From the NCBI RefSeq assembly GCF_000471905.2, contig NW_006497560.1, forward strand, positions 1,741,659 to 1,805,658: a DNA stretch of 64,000 bases. The letters run 5' to 3'. The notes beneath the pieces were generated by a model that worked only from the letters and a program-made list of their open reading frames with translations, had not been told where the DNA came from and ran no database searches. The stretch's first letter is position 1; each line of letters opens with the position of its first letter. The position numbers and the translations under genes were made by a program. This stretch comes from Amborella trichopoda. Taxonomy: Eukaryota > Streptophyta > Magnoliopsida > Amborellales > Amborellaceae. This document shows, in pieces, positions 20,554 through 32,799 of the stretch.

Positions 20554-23500
20554 ATGGCTGAGTCTTCATACAAAATCCATGACATGAAGAACCTTCCGAG
20601 GGGAGGAGAGCTTGAAACCAATGAATTTACTGGAGAGAGCCTGGTCAGGGGTGAACCCATTTGGTTGACGAAACCAATATGCAAACTGGAGTGGCCCTTT
20701 AGTGTCACTTTCATTACTGACCTAGTTCGATTTGAGCTCTAAGAAGACAATGATGAAAATGTCAACATTGAAGAAGGGGTGTCCCTCCTTCATTGCATGC
20801 ATAGGACCGTGGCTTCTGGAGAGAACTTACCCACTTTGGGGAAGAGGATGGTAAAGACAATGGGGCTTATATGGTCCTCTACTGGTCTCTGAGTGCAAGG
20901 GGAGCACCAATATTTGAAGGGGTACTCTTCCTGGACCATTAAGGTGCTGGGATTGTACAGAAGTATTCTAGAACATGCCTCTCTATTAGCTACCGTGCAG
21001 TGTTCAGACAGCTTTTACAACTGATGTTCGAATACCGTCAAGGTATTATTAGAGACATGGAGTCATGTAAGGAATACATGGCTCCTCGATCATGGTGAAA
21101 CAGGGATCTCCTTGCTAGATCTTCATTTTATAGGTGGGATCCCACTTATAGGCGTGATGTATGACGAGTTCATGCCTCACGATGATTTTTGGTGGTGTCC
21201 GCCTTGAGGAAGAGGAACCACTCGCTGATCTTCGAGAGATTTTTGAAATTTACTAGTTGCTTCATGTGACCTTTGCTGAATGGCTGAAATTCTTTTGCGG
21301 CGATTATCTTGAGGAAGCTGGCACAGTTATTTCGAGAGGGAAAGGGATGGCAACTACGAAGGGGACGCCTCCAATTTTCCAGTTCTAGGCTAGTGATGAT
21401 TGCGTCTTTTTGTCTGCCTACCTGGCCTTGTTCTTGTGCAAATTTGCTCTCCCTGGAGGGTCTGATACAATCTGTCCAGGCACATTCTATGTGGCTTGTG
21501 ACATGGCGAGAGGGCGTCAGTATGCCATTGTACAACCATTCCTGTGTAGCATTTACCATGGGCTGGGAGCTATCTTGAGAGGAATGGCCTACAAAGTCAA
21601 GGAGGGGGCAATGGCCTTGTCAGAGGCAAAGCTTTCCCTGGGGACTTCAAGACACCATTCCCCATTCACTATGCATACGAGTGGTTAGAAGCCTATTTCC
21701 TGGCCACTTACGTCAGAAATCTGGGCGTGGGGGAGAAGATGTGGCCCTTTCTGACGAGGATTGCCAGGCAAAAGGCTATCTTTCATAGCCCAGGGAATGC
21801 GCGGAACTTGTTCGGGAACAAGTTCTCCAGTATGTGTCGGGTTGCCTTTTCAATTGTGGGCTTTACTAACTGGGCGTTTATTGACGAAATGGGTAAGGAG
21901 CTGGATGGTTCCTCTACTATCATCAAGGAGCTCATGTTTATCTTGAGCATTAGAGGAGGAGTTTTGCCTTACAGGACCCCCTATACCACCAGACCCGAAG
22001 GGTATATCCCCCATCATTTTGGTCGTCAGTGTTGTCCCTTGTCTATATTCTTCGAGAATCGCCATGGCAGAGTGAACACAATAAGGAAGGAAGAGCTAGG
22101 GACTCTTCGCGAATCATGGCTGCCTGAGAACATTTGCACCGCAAGGTCTACATGTTTAGACATGACAGAACTCAGCAAGTATGTGGTACCGCACTTTGGC
22201 AGGAGAGTTCTAACAATTGAGGCTTATGCGCGCTAGTGGAGGATCACCAGCCGGGAATATTGGGAGGCTGATCACTGCTAGAAAGGAGAGAACTACAACT
22301 GACACTAAGATACCAAGCAAAGGAAGATCTTCAGGACTCCTCCTCTAGGCGAGGTTTTTACCCTAGACTATCCCTGAAACTGGAAGGCTCTTGGGATATC
22401 CCGAGAGATAGCAGCAGACTTCTCTTCACCGCAGCTTCTTGCTACGGAGAAGGAGATTGGGAGCCTTTTTGACAAACTCACCTCTATCTTTCAATGGAAG
22501 GAGGGTTGCAAAGTTCTTGATCGTGAAGGGCGCCCGATTCAAGACTTGAATGCATTGATAGGGGGCGGCCTACATAGCGCTCTTGCTGCAGAGAGTTCTG
22601 AGATGACTACTCCTTCCTCGGTAGGAGGAAAGAAAAAGAAGCGTGCTGCCCCTACTGGTACTCGAGCACTGCCTCGGGCCGTCAGGCCTGCTCCAAAATG
22701 CAGGAGCGCGAAACTTTCGATTATTCTAGAACCATTAGATAGCTCTTCATCGTCTACCCTTTCTCTATCATCCTTTACTTCTCCTGAACTGATTTCTACC
22801 TCTTTAGAGACTGAGGTAGATGACTCTAGTACCTCTGAGCCCATCATAATTGTTTCTGACAGCGAGGGGCCACTTGAGCTTGGGGTGGTGCCCGAGGTTC
22901 CAAGAACGACTCCTGAGTTGGATTTGGCTCCAATGGAGATTGATGGGCTGGAGATGAAGGTCCTGCAGTTTCTACTCAAAGGGAGGAACTCGAAGTTGAT
23001 AGGACCTTTAAACCTCAGGAGACTGCTGCCCAGACCGAGGTAGAGGCTGCAGTCATGGGTAGTGAAGGCCCATGTATCCCTCAAGAGGAGGAGCCCATAA
23101 TTGACAAGGCACTTGAGAATCAAGAAGCTGCTGCCCCAGGTGACGAAGTTATGGGTGGTGAAGACCCAGGCCTTTCTCAGGGGTAAGATTTTGAGGGCTT
23201 AGAGGCAATGGCCCTAGAGAGTGCAGGTCCTGAAGAGAAAGTGGTAGAGGTTCTGGTTGTGGGGGATGTGGACTAGGTAGAAGAGGTCGCGGTTGAGATC
23301 AGAGTGGCGGTCCCAGAGGACGTAGGCCAAAGGGAGGAGGTTGGCTCTAAACTTGTCGAGGCCGAGGTGGCAGTTCAGGAGGCTAAAGGGCAAGGAGAAG
23401 TAGTTGGCGTAGAACTTATCGAGGCCATACTAAAGGGTGAGAGGCAAGGAGAAGAGGCTGCTTTAGGCCACGCTGAGATTGGAGTGGTAGCCTCATCAGG

Positions 23501-24554
23501 CAAAGGTCAAGGTGAGGAGGTTGTTGTCGACCTTATTGAGACTGCTCCAGAAAATGAGGGGCAAAGAGAAGAAGTTGGGCCTAAAGGGGCCGAGCCTGCT
23601 GTGATGGCTCTAGAGATTGAGACTCAAGGAGAAGCTTGTCCTATGAGGATTGAATAGGGTGAGACTGTGATTGAGGGCCTAGGGATAGAATCTGGTCCTG
23701 AGAGGGCTGAGCCTGATGGGAGTAAGGCCATGAGGGAAGGGCCAAGCGAGGAGGTTCTGTTGAGGGGACTGAGCAGCTTGAGACTGGGGCTCCCTTTGAA
23801 TCTGAGGAGCCCGAGGATTTAAGCTTTGCGATTGCTCTAGAAGAGCCAGTGACTCACATGGCTATCATCCCTTCAAGCCCGACCCTCAAAACCGAAGCTT
23901 CTTCCGTTGTGGTGGCCCCAATAGCACTATCCAAGCCTAGTTTTAATGGGATGCCCAGCATAATTAAGGACATGCGTCGCCTTAGCGTTCAGAGACTGAA
24001 GGATCTGCCTCTTACTGAACTTGACGATGCAATTCAAAAGTAAAGGCAGATCGCCCTTTTAGGGGATGCACCAGAGGTTCTCCTTTACTTTGATGGTGCC
24101 ATAAACGAGCTTGAGGGATGGAGAATAAAGGCGCTTGAACAAGAAACAAGAGCACGAAAATTAGAGGATTCTCAATTGGCCTCTCAAGAGGTCTCTCTCA
24201 TGCATCGTCATGAATCAATTTAGGCTCATACACATAAAAGGGATGTTGTGGCTTCTCGGAGATCTGATCTCAATGAAGGGGCAATCAGTCGCTTCAACAG
24301 AATGACGGCCCTGAAGGCATACAGAAGATGAGGGAGGAGTTTGATGGGCACGAGGCGGAGGTGAAAGCTTGGGAAGTAGAAGATGATGTCTTAGCCAAGA
24401 AATATCAGCCATTGACTACATCGTGGGGGAGGAAGCCGCCTCTTTGGAACAAGAGGCTCAATTGGTGCTTGATCTGAAGGAATGCATTCAACAGGCCAAG
24501 GCTTCCTTTGCAACTTCCAGAGCGAAGATTGATGAGATCATTGATTGTTTTTGA
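20554..24554 (+). pseudogene. Antisense plant mobile domain (PMD) gene of element A
   Basis: The proposed start MAESSYKI matches B's MVESSYRI. After an N-terminal part come SRSILEHASLL-like sequence near 20950 and GISLLDLHFIGG (about 21100-21140), a PMD landmark. Next is ALFLCKFALPGG (about 21420-21455) with FYVACDMARG and NIYHGLGAI-type blocks, the typical second PMD block (fixed positions of W/L, FP and LA..YRGL). A conserved region to 22236 follows, then a Lys-rich patch (GGKKKKRAAPTGTR), an acidic repeat-rich segment (23300-23660) and a coiled-coil-like C-terminus ending IDEIIDCF at 24554. There are many stops and frameshifts. PMD proteins occur in plant transposons and in domesticated MAIN/MAIL proteins. 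The gene is opposite to gag-pro and converges on it tail to tail. Confidence 0.8.
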
Positions 24555-24979
24555 AAGTGTCATTTTGTCCTTTACCCCTTTTTCTTTCTTTGTATAATGA
24601 CACTTCTAACGATCTCATAATTTATGAATGAGTTCTCTTCTATGACTTTGTTCTTTCTCTTTGCTTCATTGCATCTCATCTCTCACTCTTGGTTTAGCCA
24701 CGCATCAGGGCATTCACTGTTTCTGCCCATTTTTTAAGGAAAACCCTAAGCCTTGCTTTGTCTTGTGACAAACTGCTATGGTTTCAATGACCTCAAATGG
24801 GGGAGAAATTGCCTCTTCTCCTCTTAATGTTTGATTGGACAGGGGCTCATAATTCATTTTTCTCATTATTTGATGAGCCTACTCACTGTAAATAGTCCAA
24901 TTAGGAGGGGCTTTGGCTTCTATTCGAGGCACATTTAATTCAAATTTATCATATCTCTTGGTCTCAGGCACGAATTCCT
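24555..24979. other. Spacer between convergent PMD and protease genes of A
   Basis: About 425 bp, pyrimidine-rich after 24554 (ttacccctttttctttctttg), separate the two 3' ends. No gene or clear terminator motif is visible. The equivalent in B is about 34100-34446. Confidence 0.6.
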
Positions 24980-25522
24980 TTAGATGTTTTGAAGTGATAC
25001 GCATAACCTCCATTTGGTTTTGGAGACTGCGAACTTCGCTTCTAACTCTGCCAGGGGATCCTGCTCTTGAGGGCGAGAAGGCTGTCCTTCCTTCGATTGC
25101 TCTCCTCCAACAGAATTAGGGAAGCGCAAGACTTGTAGCTGACTATTGACCTGAGCTAATCTTGTATTGGGACAAGGAGCATCATCTTTGCTTACGGAAA
25201 CTGGGGTTTGGAGTACCTTTCGAGGCGGCTGGTGCGCCAATTCTGTTTTCAAGAGTGCAATGGGGACATGCTGGACTTTTTGATGGTCCGACGTGTAGGT
25301 GACCTTTGGAGCAGGGAAATCTATCCCCATGACTTCCTCAATCTCAGAAGTGACTTCGGGTTCATCTTCTTGCAAAGGTGGCTTAGGACTGGAAGAAGAG
25401 GGGGAAGCCACATCTTCAGGCGAAGATGGAGTTTCCTCAAGGATGGTAGATGGCATATTTGGATGAATGGGAGTCAGAGGGAGATTTTTGCCTTTTCTTT
25501 CCTCTCCTTTGAACATGTTCAC
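24980..25522 (-). pseudogene. C-terminal extension of A's gag-pro polyprotein
   Basis: A 180-residue open frame starts MNMFKGEERKGKNLPLTPI and is rich in Pro, Ser and Glu, including EVTSEIEEVMGIDF and DHQKVQHVPIALLKTELA. B has the same segment (33573-34000: IPLEIEEVMDIEL, DHQKVLHVPIALLKAELA). It follows the protease directly, where RT would start in an autonomous Ty3 element, but shows no RT motif. Its role is unknown. Confidence 0.6.
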
Positions 25523-25960
25523 CAGTGTTCACCCGATGTCCTCAACATCTTCATGAGGTGAAGGTTCTGTCTTCCTCACAGACTTGTGATCACCATCATT
25601 TGGCTTTTGGGGTGACATTGAATCTGTGAAGTAATACTGGGCGTCAGTATAGTGAGTTTCAACTACAGGAAACGACCTTTTATCAGCATGTAACATATAC
25701 TTTCTGCCATCTCGACTATACTTGAAGCACTGGTGCAATGTGGATGGAACCACCTCCTGGTCATGGAGCCATGAGCAGTCGAGAAGGATGTTGTAGGAGG
25801 TGTCGGTATCAATTACATGAAATTGAGTGTAATTGTTTAATTCACCGATCTTGAGACAAAGGAAAACTGTGCCAGTCGATTTCTCTCCTAACTAGTTGAA
25901 CCCCTGGACTGTGATATGAGTCGGAGTAAGGTCTTCAGACCCCAATCCCAATTGAGTGAG

Positions 25961-26190
25961 AATTCTCCTAGGGATAAGGTTGACTACTGACGCTCCATCC
26001 AGCATTATTCGGTTGACAGGGAATGCATGTAACTCACCAATCATGAAGAGAGGGTGGTTGTGAAACTTTCCTCAGAATTCTCCTAGGGATAAGGTTGACT
26101 ACTGATGCTCCATCCAGCATTATTTGATTGACAGGGAATGCATGTAACTCACCAGTCACGAAGAGAGGGTGGTTGTGAAACTTTCCTCCC
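25961..26190. repeat. 115-bp tandem duplication across the protease active site
   Basis: Two near-identical 115-bp units (25961-26075 and 26076-26190) both start aattctcctagggataagg and cover the DGA motif. 115 is not a multiple of three, so the second unit shifts the reading frame. B has one copy. Confidence 0.92.
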
Positions 26191-26197
26191 AATTAAA

Positions 26198-26247
26198 GAT
26201 CATCCTCTGAGAATGTAAGCAAGATCATCCTCGGAGAATGTAAGCAC
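26198..26247. repeat. 25-bp tandem duplication
   Basis: gatcatcctctgagaatgta is repeated directly at a 25-bp period with one mismatch. It also breaks the protease frame of A. Confidence 0.9.
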
Positions 26248-26430
26248 CATACATCCATTCAAGATTGCTGGGTCCACCGCAATGGGTTTTACCTCGGTCT
26301 CGTACACCTCTGGATCGAAAAGAGCGTGAACTTGAGCCATACGGTAACCCCTTGAGAGCATGAGGGCACCATATATATTGAGAAGGGCTGGAAGCTTCCT
26401 CAGGTGCCTTATCACATCGTATTTCACCTT

Positions 26431-28100
26431 TTCCTCATCAGCATTTTGTGCTCCTGGTCATGTAACTGGCTTGGGTGGCATAATAGGTCATGGAGTAGGT
26501 TTAGGTGAAGGAGGTTTATTTTGGTCTACTGGTTGACTTGGTTGCGCAACCGGCTTGGTTTGGGTGCTCTAGGTGGATTGAGAGACAGGGATTTGTTTTA
26601 GTGGTGTGGAAGTTGGATGTTGAGGCTTAAGAGGTGGTTTGGTGTATGGGACCATAGGTGTCCTGAGGAACTTGAGGAGAGGTGGATTGTCTTGGGTACT
26701 TGGGCGAAGAAGGAGCCCAGGGCTCTTGAGGATGGGTAAATTGTCTAGGGTATTTGGGTAAGGAAGGAGTGATGGACTAGAAAACTTCAGGACCTTCGGT
26801 TTTTGAGGTGGAGGTTGGAGTGTTTTGCCCTATCTCAGGCTCATTTGCCCCGTGTTGGGTGATTCTTTCGAGATCTGCACCTTACGATAGGCTTCATGAG
26901 AATAGAAGCTCTATCCTCTCGATTCTCTCAACCTCTGCTCAAAGTCGAGCTTAGGGGGCCACCGGAGTTTCTTTGGCTTTGACCTCTTGTGCTTCTTTGT
27001 GGAAGAAGATGGCTTTGACTTGACTCGAGCTGCCATGGAATCAGCGACTGTCAAGAATCCAACCGCCTGGGCTAGCGTCTTTCTTAACCGCCTGCGGTGT
27101 ATCCTTCTTTTATTGGTTCCTTCGAGTTCTCTGTCAAGAGGCTCAAGGTATGGACATTCCAGGGTTGTACCTATAGGAGACATAGAAGAGAAAGGAGAAG
27201 AGAAGAAGAGGAAGAAGAAAAGAAGTTAGTAGGTGAGGGACTTTTAAGGTCATCTCTTTAATCGGACCGATTTGGGCAGCTTTTTACATCATCACCGAAG
27301 TAGGACGTGTGCAATGGATCTTTAGGGTCTTCCCCTTGCTTAGACCACTGGGGGGTTCTTTTAACGTCGTCACCCTTATTGGACATGGCTCGAGTAGAAG
27401 ATGGCCTAGGGATGTCCTTCTTGATGAGATGAGGGAGGAAAGATGATCGTACCAGATATGAAGTCTTGCAAGGTTGGCAATGGAGGAAGAGGCTGGAGAA
27501 ATTCTTGCTCGATCGGTGGTTGAGGAATCTTGTTTTTCTGATGAGCAACTCTTGGTGCTCGTCTCTTCTTTTTTTCCTTTGGAGGTGCTTGATCCATCTT
27601 GCTAGGGCTACGAACAGCCCTAGCTTGATGAATTGCCTCTCGTTTTAAGGACTTGAGTCTTCTCCGCATGTGGTAAACTCTCCATGGTTGGGAAGTCGAA
27701 GGATCAGAGGGATCAGAAGTATCATCATGGGAGATCTGCACTAGGATATCCTGCTAGATGGGAGTAGTGGCTTGAGGGTGTCCTCCTACAACAACATAAG
27801 CAATATGGCCTATCTGCACTGTTTTTGTGACTATGGCTTCGAAGGCCCCATATCTGATGGTACGGGCACCAGTGATTCTTTGTTCCCTGAGCAAGGTGTC
27901 TGGGTTACCTTGTAGGCTTTGGTGTGACGAGTCCCTGTTGGAGCATCGTACCGACCAAAGCTTGAAGGAGATCTGATGACAGCTCATCGGAAGAGTGCGG
28001 GCCTTCACTTTCCTCCTATACTATCACCACATGGGAAGCCTCAGTTGCCCCTTCTTCGAGATTTATCTGACCCTTCTGGATTAGAGCCTCGATGAAGCCC
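26431..28100 (-). pseudogene. Linker between gag and protease of A, with a conserved basic domain
   Basis: Minus-strand pieces at 26911-27183 and 27406-27741 match B at 32070-32381 and 31500-31850. The first contains RRRLRKTLAQAVGFLTVADS and KKHKRSKPKKLRW, so it is strongly basic, followed by LDFEQRLRESRG. The second contains STSQPWRVYHMRRRLKSLKR and a proline-rich PLPPLPTLQDF. The domain is not one I recognise. Its conservation between A and B, and its basic charge, suggest nucleic-acid binding or a structural gag role (inference). A repeated 'Pro-Lys' region lies between 26450 and 26900. Confidence 0.65.
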
Positions 28101-29583
28101 TTGAGTGTATAGAACTTCTCTAGGGGTGGCTTATCCTCTGATGATAAGCATAGTAGTTTGCATGGGTGTCGAATCCAGCTTGATCAGGAACCTTGCTCTC
28201 AGGCAGCTCAATCATATTCTGCTCCAGCAATTGTTGAAGCAGTGCGGGAACCCATTCCTTTTCTAAAGAATAGACCTTATTCTTATGCCTGGCCAAATAA
28301 TCATCTCGATTAAGGTTCACAGGTGGTGGTACCCGGTTGTATGACTGCTGTTGCTTGCCTCCCTGAGGTGTTGTCTATGTCTTTGCTGTGCCTACCCCTT
28401 TGGAGAGGTCCAAAGTTTGAGAAGTAGCCTTCTTCGGATCACTAAAGGTGACGACCGCACTGAACACCCCTTTTTGCTGATTGCCCCTGGTGTTGGTCCG
28501 AGAACTATCATTGCTAAGATTATGTCCTGAGCTCGTAGACTCTTGACGTGACCTGCCATGGTGGTGTGATATGCTCTCTATGCAAACTAACTTAGAGATT
28601 AATTCGGACATGGAGGTCGGATTGGAGGCCTCAACATGTAGGGCGATCTCAGGTCGCATGTTTCATATGCAAGTCTGAAAGTCTTCCTTCTTAGACATGG
28701 GATTGGAATGGTAAGCAGCCAGATCCCTCCATCTGGCTATGAATTGGTCCACAGGCTCGTCCAGCTCTTCGGTCAAGGTGAGAAGCTCGATGGTTTGAAC
28801 CTCTATCTTGACTTCATAAAAGTGCTGGTAGAACAATCTCTCCATTTCCTCCTAAGTATGCACTGAATTCAGAGGAAGTCGAGCATACCATTGAAAGGCC
28901 AGACCATCAAGAGTTTCAATAAACTAATGTAGGAGGAGTCTCTTATCAGCCGTTGTCTCTCGACATACCACTTGGAAATGAGCGATATGCTGGTGTGGGG
29001 ATGTTGTACCATTAGACAGGGGAAGCTTCCCCTTTTGATAATTCGAGGGAAACAAAACATGATCAATGTAGGAGGGGTACGGCTTTTGGTAAAGTATTGT
29101 CCCATGCATTCCCGGGATTTGTCTGTTTTTTAAGCTGTGGGTTACCATAGCGTTGATATCTGCATGTGAAAACATTCGAGGGGTAGAGCTGTCTTGCGAG
29201 GCTGTAGGGGGAGTTTGCTTTTGAGCTGTGTCTTCCTTAGGATGGGAATTGGCCTCATGGTGGGACAAATTAGCTGTGGCTCATGTGGTTTCCATGTGAT
29301 CTATCTTCTCCATTATGGCGCACACCATGTCTGCGAGCCTATTCATGTGCTGATGGGAGACCAAGTCCTCCTTCCTCGACCCAGGTTGACTCAAGTCCCT
29401 GACGCTCATCCTTTGCTGTACCTGATGAGGACAGCTCTCTCTTGCGTGAGAAAAGCCAGCCAGTTGCATTTTCGATCGCAGTTCTGACATGATAGTCATC
29501 AGTCTCAAAGTCAAGTGTGACAGGGGTCTACGAATCTTGACTAGGGAAGCCACTAAGACAGTCAGGGCACCCAGCTCTAACAA
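28101..29583 (-). pseudogene. Gag of element A
   Basis: From 29583 downwards, minus-strand frames give INAMVTHSLKNRQIP, YQKPYPSYIDHVLFPSNYQK, HIAHFQVVCRETTADKRLLL, FYQHFYEVKIEVQTIELLTL and ELDEPVDQFIARWRDLA, ending with ISHHHGRSRQ. This is a Ty3-type Retrotrans_gag domain (F....W...PL.S...W..M...F...F, L.Q..ES...F..R). A C/H-type element follows as YYAYHQRISHP. Stops split it. The copy at 29775-31155 in B faces it head to head. Gag forms the particle shell. Confidence 0.85.
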
Positions 29584-29774
29584 CCCTCTTCATCATAATC
29601 CCTTCTACCCTCTTTAGATGACAGCTTGAAGAAGAGGAATGAGAATCCTGCACCGTGGTCAGCGTCGTTGAAGATGACCCTACCGCCCAGCAGCCACGGT
29701 CCCAAGACTGTTGAGAACCGGTCCTTACGCTCTTCGCATACAAGAGTCAGGTCCAGTCAAGGCATGCTGAATCC
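29584..29774. other. Head-to-head junction between element A and inverted element B
   Basis: Gag homology runs outward in both directions from this 190-bp zone. Within it the two sides no longer align clearly, and no LTR, PBS or target duplication is visible. B's expected 5' LTR and leader are absent. The breakpoint must lie here but cannot be fixed by eye. Confidence 0.6.
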
Positions 29775-31155
29775 TTGTTGACAGATCTCCCGCGTGCGAC
29801 TCGTCAATCACGAAAACCTTCAATTGCATCTAAGTCTGACCTCCCTAGAGAAATGGTCAGCGTCATGGTTATAAATGAATCTATTGACTCCCAAGAGGCA
29901 TGTATGGAAAGGTTTGAACAGATGGTCCAAGCAATGATGGAGAAGATTGACCGTATGGAAATAGCCAGACATTCGGCTAACCATGAGGTCAATTCCTATC
30001 ATTCAGATGATGTAGCTCTCAGGAATCCTCCTCCTCCTGCCTCATAGGAGAATTCTATCTCTCACCCCCTCTCACAGGTAGACATTGATGCTATGGTAAC
30101 CCACAGCTTGAAGAACAGGCAAATCCCAAGCATACAGGGTGCAACGCTTTATCAGAAGTCGTACCCTTCTTACATTTCCTTTGGACTACAAGAAAGGAAA
30201 TTTTCCTCGCTTCAATGTAACAACATCCCCACATCAACATATAGCCCATTTCCAAGCAGCATGTCGAGAAATAGCGGCTGATGGGAGACTCCTTCTCTGT
30301 CAGTTTGTTGAAACCCTTGATGGCCCTGCCTTCCAGTGGTGTACTTGGCTGCCTCCTAATTCAATACGTACTTGGGAGAAAATGGAGAAATTGTTCCATC
30401 AGCACTTCTATGAGGTCAAGAGAGAGGTTTAAACCATTGAACATCTCACCTTGACTCAGGAGCTAGATGAACCTGTGGATCAATTCATATCAAGGTGAAG
30501 AGATTTGACAGCTCGCCACCCTAATCCCATGCCTGAGACGGAAGCAGTTCAAACTTGTGTTCGAAACATGCAACCTGAGATCGTTCTACATGTTGAGGCC
30601 TCCAACCCAACCTCCATGTCAGATTTGATCACCAAGTCGGTTCGCATAGAGAGCTTGTCACACCACCATAGTGGGTCACGACAACAATCTTCAAACTTGG
30701 GAAACAACCGGGACAATGGTAACTCTTGAACCAATGCCCAGGACAACCAACAAAAAGGGGTGATTAGTGTAGCTGTCACAGTAAATGATCCAAAGGAGGT
30801 TGCCTCCGAAACTTTGGACCTCTCCAAAGGGGTAGAAAAAACAAAGACAGCAACCTAGGCAGGTAAACAACATCCATCGTATAATCGGGTGCCTTCACTT
30901 GCTAACCTTAATCGAAATGGTTATTGGATTAGCCATCAAAATAAAGTTTATCCCTTTGAAAAGGAATGGGTGCATGCACTGCTTCGATTACTACTGGAAC
31001 AGAACAAGATTGAACTTCTCGAGATCAAGTTTCCTGATCAAGCTAGTCTCAATACGCATGCAAAATACTGTGCCTATCATCGAAGGGTAAACCATCCCAC
31101 GAAGGGCTGCTATACACTTAAAGACCTCATCGAGGCTCTGATCCAGAAGAGTTAG
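29775..31155 (+). pseudogene. Gag of element B
   Basis: Pieces at 29775-30047, 30093-30432, 30505-30729 and 30889-31155 together give MVQAMMEKIDRMEI, VTHSLKNRQIPSIQG, HIAHFQAACREIAADGRLLL, GPAFQWCTWLPPNSIRTW, LFHQHFYEVKREV, and QELDEPVDQF. A C/H-type motif follows: YCAYHRRVNHPTKGCYTLKD, the form seen at the gag end of many plant Ty3 elements. Frameshifts at about 30050, 30430, 30500 and 30730 break it. The gag core is better kept here than in A. Confidence 0.87.
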
Positions 31156-32790
31156 ATTAAGCTCGAAGAACTCAAGAAGGCGTCGAGGCAACAAAAGCTT
31201 CTCACATAGTGACTGTTCACGAGGAAGATGAAGCTCTTGATCTCCTTCGAACCTTGTTCGTCATGATGCTTCAACAAGGCCTCATCACACCAAAGCCGGT
31301 AAGGCAACCCAAGTGCCTTGCTAAGGGAACTGAGAACCATTGGTGCCCGTATCATCAGCTATGGGGAATGACCTAAGTGAGTGCTCTAGTTTCCATGACA
31401 TAATCGCAAGGAAAATACAAGGATTTCATGAATCCTGTAACATTTCAGAAGGAGATTCCGAAATCAATGCTTCATAGGTGGGCACGAGCCTCCTGATACA
31501 AGACACGGGTAATGTTGATTCAGATCTTGCTGAACCCTCAACTTCCCAACCATGGAGAGTCTACCACGAGCAAAGCAGACTCAAGTCATTGAAGTGAGAG
31601 GCTATCGGTCAAGCTAAGGCTGTTCACAAACCTAGCGACATGAATCAAGCACCCTCAAAGGCACCCAACAGGAGACAAGCCCCAAGAGGGGCTCGCAGAA
31701 GGAACAAACTCCCTCAATCACTTGTCAAGTAAGAGTTTCTCAGGTCTCTTCCTCCCTTGCCGACCTTAGAAGATGTCATCCCCGACACAATCATCCCTCC
31801 TCCTTCACCTCACTAGGAGGATATCATCGGGCCATCTTCCACTCAAGGCACATCTAATGAGGGTGAGGACATTAAAAGCACCCCCAATGGTCTAAGCAGG
31901 AGAAAGACTTAAAAGACTCCTTGCACATGTCTAACCCTGGTGATGATGTAAAACGCTGCTCAGATCAGTCTATGAGGGAAATGACCTTAAATCCCCTTCA
32001 CCTGCTAATTCTTCTTATTCCTCTCCTGCTTCTTCTTCCCCCTCCTCCTCTTCTATTTCTCCTATAGGTATGGCCTTGAAGTGTCCAGACTTCGACGCTC
32101 TTGACAGAGAATTCGAGGGAACCAATATAAGCAAAACGCACCGAAGACGGCTAAGAAAGACACTAGCCCAAGCAGCTGGATTCTTAACAATTGCTGATGC
32201 CTTGGCGGCTCGAGCCCAGTTAGAGCCATCTTCTTATGTTGGAAAGTACAGTAAGTTAAAACCAAAGAAACCCCAGTGGTCCCTTGAGCTCGATTTCGAG
32301 CTGAGATTGAGAGAATCTAGAGGAGAGAGTTCCTATGTTGTATGGTACAAATCTCAGAGGCCTCACCTGCCATTGGGATAATGAACCTGAGATCGAGAAA
32401 GATGCTACAACCCCCACCTCTGAAGCCAGGCATTTCAAAATCTCCTAGTCCGCCATTACTCCCTAATCCAAATGCCAATCTACTTATCCTCCAGCTCCCT
32501 GGGCTCCTTTCTCGCCCAAATACCTCAAACAATCCACCTGTTCTCCAATTCCCTGGGATGGCTCTGATCCCATATACTCAATCACTTTCTAAGCCTCAAC
32601 CTAGAACACCCGCTCATCTTAAACAAATCTCTATCCCTATTTACCAGACTACTCAAACTAAGCCGGCTATGCAACCAAGCTAGACAGGCGACCAAAATAA
32701 ACCTAGCATGCCATCCAAACCTGCTCCTCAACCCAGCATACCACCCAAACCAGTGGCAGGACTAGGAGCACAAAAGCTTGATCAAGAATA
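31156..32790 (+). pseudogene. Linker and conserved basic domain of B
   Basis: STSQPWRVYHEQSRLKSLK near 31540, LRSLPPLPTLEDVIPDTII near 31740, and at 32070-32381 CPDFDALDREFEGTN and HRRRLRKTLAQAAGFLTIAD are shared with A's linker. The block ends DFELRLRESRG, and a Pro/Ser/Gln-rich stretch follows (32400-32700). No known domain was recognised. Stops are fewer in the basic domain than around it. Confidence 0.65.
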
Positions 32791-32799
32791 AGTGAAATA

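Larger units (their letters stand above)
25523..26430 (-). pseudogene. Retropepsin-like aspartic protease region of element A
   Basis: The minus strand encodes MKYDVIRHLRKLPALLNIYG near 26427, then LDGASVVNLIPRRI (the aspartic active-site region, DGG in B but DGA here), FHVIDTDTSYNILLD and GRKYMLHADKR up to about 25680. This is the plant Ty3 gag-pro protease type (usual pattern IDGGSAVNL...FHVID..TSYN.LLGR.WLH). A 115-bp tandem duplication at 25961-26190 repeats the active-site stretch and shifts the frame, and a 25-bp duplication lies at 26198-26247, so this copy is dead. Confidence 0.85.

Noticed and set aside
29584-29774. A 5' LTR and target duplication for B at the central junction
   Set aside because: No TGTTTGAACAC start, taacca end, PBS or repeat of aggtt (the five bases after B's 3' LTR) was found, so B is described as lacking its 5' end.
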